Assembly: GCA_020432595.1 (NCBI GenBank)
Contig: JAGQGA010000220.1
Coordinates: forward strand, 1-8,163
Length of the DNA: 8,163 bases
Direction: 5' to 3'
Origin: Anaerolineales bacterium
Lineage (GTDB): Bacteria > Chloroflexota > Anaerolineae > Promineifilales > Promineifilaceae
Shown here: positions 1-5,468 of the stretch, piece by piece
Numbering within the stretch: position 1 is the first letter of the stretch
How the letters are laid out: each line of letters starts with the position of its first letter
The notes under the pieces: generated by a model
Database searches by the model: none
The model's input: the letters and a program-made list of their open reading frames with translations, nothing else
What the model was told of the DNA's origin: nothing
Program-made: the position numbers and the translations under genes

Positions 1-148
1 CTCCTGGCGGCCGGGCGACCAGCGTGTGTTTGTGGCCGACATTCGCAAGGCGCAGGCGCGGCTGGGCTGGGTACCCAAAGTGTCGCCGGCCGACGGGATT
101 CTGGATTTGTACCAGTGGGTGGCAGCGAACAAGGAGTTGTTTGTCTAA
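1..148 (+). CDS. NAD-dependent sugar-nucleotide epimerase/dehydratase, C-terminal end (partial)
   Basis: The frame opening at base 2 gives 48 residues before TAA at 146-148. The gene is cut by the left edge, so neither the Rossmann fold nor the catalytic Tyr-x-x-x-Lys can be seen. The tail contains W-R-P-G-D-Q-R-V-F-V-A-D-I-R-K-A, then L-G-W-V-P-K-V-S-P-A-D-G-I and a final L-Y-Q-W-V helix. This is the usual end of extended short-chain dehydrogenase/reductase enzymes such as CDP-paratose 2-epimerase, dTDP-glucose dehydratase and GDP-mannose dehydratase relatives. These enzymes act in the cytosol on nucleotide sugars used for surface glycans. The exact substrate cannot be read from the tail; CDP-paratose/tyvelose epimerase-like is my best guess. 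It converges on the glycosyltransferase operon and shares bases of its stop codon with it. The family call is good and the specific product is uncertain. Confidence 0.75.
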   Translation, partial: SWRPGDQRVFVADIRKAQARLGWVPKVSPADGILDLYQWVAANKELFV

Positions 149-1713
149 TCGGCCGACCGCCTGAACTCATAAATAGCCAAATCGTTAAAGTGAATCGTAT
201 CCTGTAGCTGGTAACGGGCTGCGAGCCAGGCGAGGTGGGGGTGGGTGGGCTGACCAGCGGCTACGGCTTCGGCCTGGGCACGGTCAAGTAGGATGAAGTA
301 GATGCGAGGGTGGTTGGAAACGGCCGTTTCCAAATCCACCGTTGCGAACAGCCCCATCGCCGCTTGCGTGGCATACGCCAGTGTGTCGCTGGGGCTGCCC
401 GGCTCATCGGCAATAAACTGCTGTGGAATGGTGCGGTTATAGAGATAAGTTGGGAAAAATGTTAGCTTGTTGCTATGGATGATGACGGCATCAGGTTCAG
501 TGTGGTCGGTTAGCCAGTTGGCGGCGGCAGCAAAAGGGGGGCGGGGGAAGCTGGCGTAGGTGTAATGATTGAGAAGGGAGGCGGTGAGAATAACGGCCGT
601 TAATCCCCCCAGTACCCACTTCATCCCCTTTGGCATTTTACTTGCGCCAAACACAAGCCCCAGCAGCACCCAATAGGTAAGTGCCGATGGTAAAAACGCC
701 CGCAGCGTATAAATCGGTTGGAATTGAGAGACTAGAAAGCCCAGGGTAGGGGGGAGCAGGGTGGTGAAACCAAGAAGCTGTAGGGCTGGAGAGCGCAGCG
801 CAGCCGATGTGCGGAGTGCCATTAGCAAGAAAATAGGGACAAGGAGGCTGAGAAAAAGCGCCAGCGGGAGCAGCCAGCCTGGAAGTGCCTCGTTGTCATA
901 GGCAACGTGAAAAGCCAGCAGCGTTTGCAGCAGTTCGGTGAGACCGGGGCGTACCACCCAATAGCTTTGCTGTACGCGCCCAAGCTGGCTGGGCAAAATG
1001 GTCAGCCACGGCGCGTAAAGCAGCAGCATGAGGGCATAGCTGCCAACAACCCCCTGCCACCGCTGCCACCCTTGACGAACCCACTGCCATGCCGCCCACA
1101 TCCCCAGGCCTGCCAGATAAAGTGCTCCCAGCGTGTGGGTATACAACACCAATGCCCCGCAAACACCAACTAGCGTCCAATCGCGTCGCTGGTTGGTCCG
1201 CCAGCCGCGCAGCCAAAAGAGGGTTGCCAGCAGGGTCAACAAACCCAGCAGCCCATACATACGGGTCTCTTGAGAGTAATAGATGTGGAAGGGGGAAAGG
1301 GCGATGAGCAGGGCGGTGAAGAGGGGGAGGGATTGGGGATTGGAGATTGGAGATTGGAGATTCTGCCCAATCTCTAATCCCCAATCTCTAATCTCCTCTG
1401 CCAAAAGATAGTCTACAAACACGGTTGCCGTGCCGAACAGCACCGACAGCAGCCGCACGGCGGTCGGAGCCTGGCCGACGAGCTGCATCCAGCCGTGGAG
1501 GAGCCAGAAGTAGAGCAGGGGGTGGACGTTGGCGGCGATGCCGTTGGTGATGGTGATGGTGCCGCGAAGCATGGCGGTCAGCGATTTTTCGGCAAAGAGG
1601 ATGGCAAGGGCTTCGTCGTACCAGAGAGAACGGCCGTTTAAGTTCACCAGCCGCAGCCCAAAAGCCAGCAGCAAAATCAACAGCAGCCAGCGATGTTGGC
1701 GCAGTTGGTTCAT
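145..1713 (-). CDS. GT-C family membrane glycosyltransferase (PMT_2/ArnT-like), third gene of the operon
   Basis: This is a 522-residue polytopic membrane protein with roughly ten hydrophobic segments up to about residue 381 and a soluble C-terminal part of about 140 residues. After the first membrane helix (about 9-22) come W-Y-D-E-A at 31-35, H-P-L-L-Y-F-W-L-L-H around 64-73 and S-P-F-H-I-Y-Y-S-Q-E-T-R-M-Y-G-L around 140-155. These are hallmarks of the dolichyl-phosphate-mannose-type mannosyltransferase/ArnT group. In that group the acidic pair in the first outer loop is the likely catalytic site, and the donor is a polyprenyl-phosphate sugar. The donor and acceptor here are unknown. Residues about 109-130 are encoded by a heptamer hairpin repeat and look like an in-frame insertion between two membrane helices. 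The ATG overlaps the upstream stop as ATGA (1710-1713), so translation is probably coupled. The TAG stop overlaps the stop of the convergent epimerase gene. Confidence 0.88.
   Translation of the reverse strand: MNQLRQHRWLLLILLLAFGLRLVNLNGRSLWYDEALAILFAEKSLTAMLRGTITITNGIAANVHPLLYFWLLHGWMQLVGQAPTAVRLLSVLFGTATVFVDYLLAEEIRDWGLEIGQNLQSPISNPQSLPLFTALLIALSPFHIYYSQETRMYGLLGLLTLLATLFWLRGWRTNQRRDWTLVGVCGALVLYTHTLGALYLAGLGMWAAWQWVRQGWQRWQGVVGSYALMLLLYAPWLTILPSQLGRVQQSYWVVRPGLTELLQTLLAFHVAYDNEALPGWLLPLALFLSLLVPIFLLMALRTSAALRSPALQLLGFTTLLPPTLGFLVSQFQPIYTLRAFLPSALTYWVLLGLVFGASKMPKGMKWVLGGLTAVILTASLLNHYTYASFPRPPFAAAANWLTDHTEPDAVIIHSNKLTFFPTYLYNRTIPQQFIADEPGSPSDTLAYATQAAMGLFATVDLETAVSNHPRIYFILLDRAQAEAVAAGQPTHPHLAWLAARYQLQDTIHFNDLAIYEFRRSAD
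314..333. repeat. Perfect 20-bp palindrome centred on an AACGGCCGTT copy
   Basis: TTGGAAACGGCCGTTTCCAA is a perfect inverted repeat with no spacer. It extends the decamer by five bases on each side and lies inside the last glycosyltransferase gene, near its 3' end. Confidence 0.85.
1331..1396. repeat. Heptamer tandem repeat in inverted arrangement, inside a glycosyltransferase gene
   Basis: The left arm (1331-1362) is made of GATTGGG, three GATTGGA and a partial unit. The right arm (1366-1396) is CCCAATC, TCTAATC, CCCAATC, TCTAATC and TCC. The arms are near-complementary with a three-base centre, so the element can form a long hairpin. It is read through in frame as residues about 109-130 of the GT-C protein, between two membrane helices. 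It shares the ATTGG-type unit with the arrays at 5083 and 7768. Confidence 0.8.
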
Positions 1714-3290
1714 GGTGTTGCTCCCAGCAGTTGATAAATCTTCACCCCATCGCGGTCATAGACCAGTTCGCCGGGCGGTGGGATGGTGGTGTCAAACCGC
1801 GCTTTTTCAACGGTGCCGACATAAATATAGGTGATGCCCCAACGCGCAATGGTGGCTTGGCGGGCAGTGGGAGAGGCTGCCCAAAAAGTGGTTAATTCGT
1901 CCAACTTGTCGGCCAAATGCAGGGTGAGGAAGGGTTGACCGATAAAAACACGGCCGTTTGTGTAGCGCGGCAGCGTGTTGCCAACCGGGTAGTGGGACAG
2001 CACCAAATCGGTTTCGTTGAGTTGGGGTGCCAGCCAGGCAACGGCCGTTAAATCGGCCTCGGGCAAAAAAAGCGGAAAGTTGGGGCGCACCAGCGGCGCA
2101 TAAAGCAGCAGTGCCAGCAGTGCCATTGTGGAGGGGGTGGTGAGGATGAGCAGGACGCGGCGGAGGGTGGCGACGGCTGCGGGGGGGTGCGGGAGGCGGG
2201 GCAAAACGGCCGTTTCCAGCCCAAACGCCGCCAGCGTGGCCCAGGGAATAGTCAATCCCAACAAAAAGCGCCCGGCAAACGGCAGCGGCAGATACAGCAC
2301 CAGCACATTGGCAATGGCCCAAATGGGCAGCAGTGGGTCACGCCGCGCAGCCAGCCAGTGCCACAGCCCCACCAACCCTAGCAGCCCAATCAATCCCAAC
2401 CCAGCCATTAGTTGCGGCGGCGTGGGGGATGTAATCACATTGCTTAACACATGGGTTTGCTCCCAGTTGGGGTCTTGCCGCGCCCAGATGGCATAATAGG
2501 CAAACAGCGGCAGCAGCGGCAGCAGTGCCATGCTGCCCCAGCCCCACAGCCAGCGCGGCAGGCGGCGTTCTTGCACGGCCCCAGCCAGCAGATAAAGTGC
2601 CGCGACAAGCCCGGCTACGGAAATGTTGTAGGGGTAAAGCAGCCCCAGCAGCGTGCTGCAAACAGCCCCCAGCAAGCCCCAGCGTTGCCGTTTGGTTTGC
2701 TGTAATTGGTACAGGCTGGCAAAGAGCAGCGTTTCCGCCGCCAGCCCCAGGGCAAAATGGGGCGTGCCGAGCATAGGCAGCAAAACGCCCCATTCGCTTT
2801 GGCCGAGATCCGGCAGGGTTTGCAGATTGGTTTGCAGCAGCGGAGCCAGCAGCCAGCCGAGTCCACCGCCAAAGACGGCCAGCAGCCATGCCGTTTGCTG
2901 CCAGCGCGGCAGGATAATGCCTGCCCAAACCCAAAGCACCCACAATAGCAGCAGCCCAGCCAGCAGGCGGGCGACGTGGAAAAGGGTGTTGGTGGCGGTA
3001 GAGAGGTGGGGGGGAGAAACGGCCGTTAACAGCCGCCCCAGCAGCAAATAGAACAGATAAGTGAGCCGTGGGGGGATGGGTTCGGGCGAGAAATTAAAAT
3101 GGAACAGCCAGTTACCCTCCGCTCCCTGACGAATGGCGGCCAGATAGACGCTATGGTCATCGGGGTTGATGAGGCTGCCCATAAACTGCTGCCCGGCCGG
3201 GGCCAGCAGCGGGGCAGCGGCGTTGGGCAACCAGGCCAGCAACAGTGCTAGCACCACCCAGAATGGCAAAATAAAACGGCGTTGACTCAT
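1710..3290 (-). CDS. Polytopic GT-C-like membrane protein, probable glycosyltransferase, second gene of the operon
   Basis: I place the start at 3290, giving 526 residues (M-S-Q-R-R-F). That ATG forms an exact ATGA overlap with the upstream TGA and is followed by a positive stretch and a membrane helix. The in-frame start 33 bases upstream would put a nonconserved tail inside the previous gene. The protein has about eleven or twelve hydrophobic segments and a soluble tail from about residue 401. The first outer loop carries N-P-D-D-H at 42-46, in the position where GT-C enzymes hold their acidic catalytic pair. G-T-P-H-F-A-L-G around 175-182, Y-P-Y-N around 219-222 and R-F-L-L-G around 341-345 are other likely family motifs. 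The tail ends V-K-I-Y-Q-L, like its neighbours. I do not recognise a characterised homologue. Placement between two clearer GT-C genes supports a role in glycan assembly. A membrane protein of other function remains possible. Confidence 0.78.
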   Translation of the reverse strand: MSQRRFILPFWVVLALLLAWLPNAAAPLLAPAGQQFMGSLINPDDHSVYLAAIRQGAEGNWLFHFNFSPEPIPPRLTYLFYLLLGRLLTAVSPPHLSTATNTLFHVARLLAGLLLLWVLWVWAGIILPRWQQTAWLLAVFGGGLGWLLAPLLQTNLQTLPDLGQSEWGVLLPMLGTPHFALGLAAETLLFASLYQLQQTKRQRWGLLGAVCSTLLGLLYPYNISVAGLVAALYLLAGAVQERRLPRWLWGWGSMALLPLLPLFAYYAIWARQDPNWEQTHVLSNVITSPTPPQLMAGLGLIGLLGLVGLWHWLAARRDPLLPIWAIANVLVLYLPLPFAGRFLLGLTIPWATLAAFGLETAVLPRLPHPPAAVATLRRVLLILTTPSTMALLALLLYAPLVRPNFPLFLPEADLTAVAWLAPQLNETDLVLSHYPVGNTLPRYTNGRVFIGQPFLTLHLADKLDELTTFWAASPTARQATIARWGITYIYVGTVEKARFDTTIPPPGELVYDRDGVKIYQLLGATP

Positions 3291-5314
3291 CGCAGCGTAT
3301 ACAGCGTGTAGCTGCCCTCCCAAACGGTCACGGGGTCGAGCGCGGTGTCAATTAGCTGCTGCAAAATTGCCAAATCGCGGTCGGTAATCGGTTCAAACCC
3401 CTGCTCGTGCAAAAAGGTCAGCCCGGCATGGTTGATGAGGACGTGGGTCAGCCCACGGCGGCGCCACGCGGCGGCGATGGCGGCGGCATCTTGCCCTTGG
3501 TAATGGGTGGCGTGCAGATGAAAGTCCAGCATACTGTCGGGGTGGCAGATGACGCGGCAGCCATAGCTGCGCGGCTCCCACAAAAACAGCACTTCAGATG
3601 CGGGCGGCAGTTGGTTGATGCGTTCCAGCACCTGTTGATAGACACCCAGCCGCCGCTGGCGAAATTGGCTGGCTGTTTCTTGCCCCAGCAGCACCGGCAG
3701 CGGGTTAATTTGGGCAAATTGGGTAAGCTGGGTAAGCAGCAGCAGCGCCAGGGTGAGGCTTAGGGCGACCTGCGCCAGCCAGTGGACGTCAAGCTGGGGG
3801 CGGGTGAGGGTGCGAAGGCGGGTGAAGGCAAGGGCGGATAAAACGGCCGTTATGCCAAACATGGGCAGCAGCAGCCGCGATTGTACTAATTGCGCCGACC
3901 GCGCCATGCCCCACAGCCAAAAGAGATAGTTGATGCCAAAAAAAAAGATGAGTTGCCAAACGGCCGTTTTTTCACGCGGCTGTAGCTTGCGCCACACAAC
4001 CGGCAGCAGCATTAACCCGCCTAGCACAAAAGGGCCGATGGTGGCGTCAAAATATTGGCTGCCGCTGCTGCCTAAAATGGTGGCCTCGAACGGGGCGGTT
4101 AGCAGTCGCCAGGGAGCCGTTGCCAGCAGCCCCGTGCCGGGGCGGGCATAAGACCAACTGCGCCAGGTGTCCCAATAGAGACCGCTGTTGAAGAAAAAGG
4201 GATAGACGGGGTTGCCGGTGGTGAGCCAGTTTTTGAGCAGCCAGGGGAGGGTGGTGAGGGTGGTAACGGCCGTTAATACCCCTATCTGTTGCCCCATTTG
4301 CTGCCACGGTTCGTGGCGTAGCTGCCACACCAGTGCCAGCCCAACGGCGATGGGGATGATGATAGCGGTGTATTTGACCCCGGCGGCAAAGCCGCAAAAG
4401 AGGCCAAGCAGTACCGACGTTTGGTTGTTGGGGATGGTTTGCCACTGGTAGAAGAGGTAAAAAACGGCCATAGCGTAAAAAAGCAGCGTCAAATCTACGT
4501 AGGCATCACCCAATTCTTCGAGGAAAAGGGGGATGGTGAGGAGGATAACGGCCGTTAACCACGCCGCCTCTCGCCCAAACGACTGTCGCGCCAGTGCCGC
4601 TGCCATGATTATCCCCAGCATCCCATAGCTAAAGTGGAGCAGCTGTGCGATGCCATCACCCCACAGCAATATCCCCAGCAAAAACTGCATTTCCCCAAGC
4701 TGGGGAAAGCCCAGGAAGGCTATGTCGCGCAGGTGGGCGATGCGGCCAGCGTCAGCAAAAAGCTGGGGGCCGGTTAGGTGATAGGTGAGAGCATCCCAGG
4801 CGGTTTCGGGGGTGAGTGCTAGCAGGAAGGCGATCAGCAGGCTGGCAATGGCGTAAAGGGCGAGCCAGCGTTCAAAGCGGGTGGTTGGTTTGGGGAGTTG
4901 GGGGAGGGTGTGAAAAACGGCCGTTAATTCCCGCCGCACCCCTACCGCCAGCAGCAGTACCATTCCCCACGCCACCAGCGGCTGCAGCAGCCCTACTAAC
5001 CCGATGACCAGCGTCAGCAGCGACAAAACAGCCAGCCCTAATCCACCACAAAGCCCTAACCATGCCCATCCCTTCGCAATTTGCCAATCGCCAATCGCCA
5101 ATCGCCAATCGCCAATCGCTTTTGCCCCCAGCGCAGTCGCCAGCCACAGCATTCCCAGCCACACCACCACGCTGCCCAACGTGCGCCCTAGCCCAACCAA
5201 TAAGGGTAAATCAAATGGTTTGTGTGCCCAAAAGTAGGCGGCGATGAGGAAAAACAGCCAGAGAATGGTCAAAACGGCCGTTAATCCCCACCCCCATTCA
5301 CCCTTTTTATACAT
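3287..5314 (-). CDS. Large GT-C-like membrane protein, probable glycosyltransferase, first gene of the operon
   Basis: This is a 675-residue protein with about 12-14 hydrophobic segments and a soluble tail from about residue 535. W-D-A-L-T-Y-H-L at 173-180 is the acidic outer-loop motif of a GT-C branch. It is followed by G-D-A-Y-V-D at 269-274, G-V-K-Y-T-A at 312-317, L-P-W-L-L-K-N-W-L-T-T-G-N-P-V-Y-P-F around 356-373 and S-R-L-L-L-P around 479-484. The K-N-W...T-G-N-P-x-Y-P block is typical of bacterial RgtA/B/C/D-like and related membrane transferases. Such enzymes move sugars from polyprenyl-phosphate donors on the outer face of the membrane; the sugar and acceptor here are unknown. Residues about 65-82 (I-G-D-W-R-L-A-I-G-D-W) are encoded by a perfect GATTGGC heptamer array and are probably a tolerated insertion between helices. 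The ATG at 5314 has GAGGTG seven bases upstream. It is the promoter-proximal gene, and its TGA overlaps the next ATG. Confidence 0.85.
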   Translation of the reverse strand: MYKKGEWGWGLTAVLTILWLFFLIAAYFWAHKPFDLPLLVGLGRTLGSVVVWLGMLWLATALGAKAIGDWRLAIGDWQIAKGWAWLGLCGGLGLAVLSLLTLVIGLVGLLQPLVAWGMVLLLAVGVRRELTAVFHTLPQLPKPTTRFERWLALYAIASLLIAFLLALTPETAWDALTYHLTGPQLFADAGRIAHLRDIAFLGFPQLGEMQFLLGILLWGDGIAQLLHFSYGMLGIIMAAALARQSFGREAAWLTAVILLTIPLFLEELGDAYVDLTLLFYAMAVFYLFYQWQTIPNNQTSVLLGLFCGFAAGVKYTAIIIPIAVGLALVWQLRHEPWQQMGQQIGVLTAVTTLTTLPWLLKNWLTTGNPVYPFFFNSGLYWDTWRSWSYARPGTGLLATAPWRLLTAPFEATILGSSGSQYFDATIGPFVLGGLMLLPVVWRKLQPREKTAVWQLIFFFGINYLFWLWGMARSAQLVQSRLLLPMFGITAVLSALAFTRLRTLTRPQLDVHWLAQVALSLTLALLLLTQLTQFAQINPLPVLLGQETASQFRQRRLGVYQQVLERINQLPPASEVLFLWEPRSYGCRVICHPDSMLDFHLHATHYQGQDAAAIAAAWRRRGLTHVLINHAGLTFLHEQGFEPITDRDLAILQQLIDTALDPVTVWEGSYTLYTLR
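5083..5117. repeat. Perfect heptamer array, five copies of GCCAATC
   Basis: Five exact tandem copies of GCCAATC fill 5083-5117; on the coding (minus) strand they read GATTGGC. Seven bases is not a codon multiple, so three units encode a seven-residue period (G-D-W-R-L-A-I), which is visible in the first glycosyltransferase. A degenerate unit precedes the array at about 5075-5082. No opposing arm is present, unlike the other two arrays. Confidence 0.85.
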
Positions 5315-5321
5315 TAAAATT

Positions 5322-5327
5322 CACCTC
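5322..5327 (-). promoter_or_regulatory. Ribosome binding site of the glycosyltransferase operon
   Basis: On the minus strand GAGGTG lies seven bases before the ATG at 5314. This supports that start codon. The other two genes of the operon have no independent leader and begin inside the stop codon of the gene before. A TATAAA at 5329-5334 on the same strand sits too close to the Shine-Dalgarno sequence to be a convincing -10 box. No clear promoter for this operon was found. Confidence 0.65.
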
Positions 5328-5354
5328 TTTTATACCCCTCCCTTTCTCCCGCTT

Positions 5355-5363
5355 TGCTATGAT
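5355..5363 (+). promoter_or_regulatory. Candidate extended -10 promoter for the amidase gene
   Basis: TGCTATGAT reads as an extended -10 element: TG, one base, then TATGAT, one mismatch from TATAAT. No good -35 box is seen at the usual distance, which extended -10 promoters can tolerate. A start near 5370 would give a leader of about 100 bases that begins just before the hairpins. This is inference from motif and position only. Confidence 0.3.
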
Positions 5364-5375
5364 ACCTTCACTTTG

Positions 5376-5446
5376 GCCAAAAATGAGCCCATTTTTGGCG
5401 AGGGATCACGCACAGGGCACTGGGGCAACCCAGTGCCTACCTCGCT
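5376..5446 (+). promoter_or_regulatory. Structured leader of the amidase gene (two hairpins, possible RNA switch)
   Basis: The first hairpin pairs GCCAAAAATG (5376-5385) with CATTTTTGGC (5390-5399), a perfect 10-bp stem with an AGCC loop. The second pairs GGCACTGGG (5416-5424) with CCCAGTGCC (5429-5437), a perfect 9-bp stem closed by a GCAA tetraloop (GNRA class). GCGAGG (5398-5403) can pair with CCTCGC (5440-5445) to enclose the second hairpin, leaving a 12-base internal loop on one side and two bases on the other. ACCTC (5439-5443) could alternatively pair with GAGGT (5460-5464) in the Shine-Dalgarno region. The first hairpin alone could instead be a DNA operator, as it overlaps the palindrome TTTGGCCAAA (5372-5381). 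The structure is directly visible; a regulatory role is inferred. Confidence 0.45.
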
Positions 5447-5457
5447 GACTAAATCCG

Positions 5458-5463
5458 AAGAGG
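5458..5463 (+). promoter_or_regulatory. Ribosome binding site of the amidase gene
   Basis: AAGAGG lies five bases before ATG at 5469. It decides the start: the reading frame is open back to an ATG at 5244, but that start has no comparable site. It would also place a non-signal sequence in front of a good signal peptide. Confidence 0.7.
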
Positions 5464-5468
5464 TTTGT

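Noticed and set aside
2338..2943. 201-residue reading frame on the minus strand inside the second glycosyltransferase
   Set aside because: It is a shifted frame of the real gene with Ala/Gly/Cys-rich shadow composition and no start signal.
3291..3323. Earlier start for the second glycosyltransferase at 3323
   Set aside because: The start at 3290 makes the same ATGA overlap as the next junction and puts positive residues directly before the first membrane helix.
5083..5117. CRISPR-like array
   Set aside because: Units are seven bases with no spacers, and the array is inside a coding gene.
5329..5334. TATAAA as a -10 box for the glycosyltransferase operon
   Set aside because: Transcription would begin inside the Shine-Dalgarno sequence and no -35 box is seen; the operon promoter remains unidentified.
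5372..5446. Calling the amidase leader a c-di-GMP-I riboswitch
   Set aside because: Only the first conserved word matches; the second conserved block and third helix are missing, so I report it as an unknown structured leader.
5244..5468. N-terminal extension of the amidase to an ATG at 5244
   Set aside because: It overlaps the start of the divergent glycosyltransferase gene, lacks a good ribosome binding site, and would bury a clear signal peptide that follows AAGAGG and ATG at 5469.
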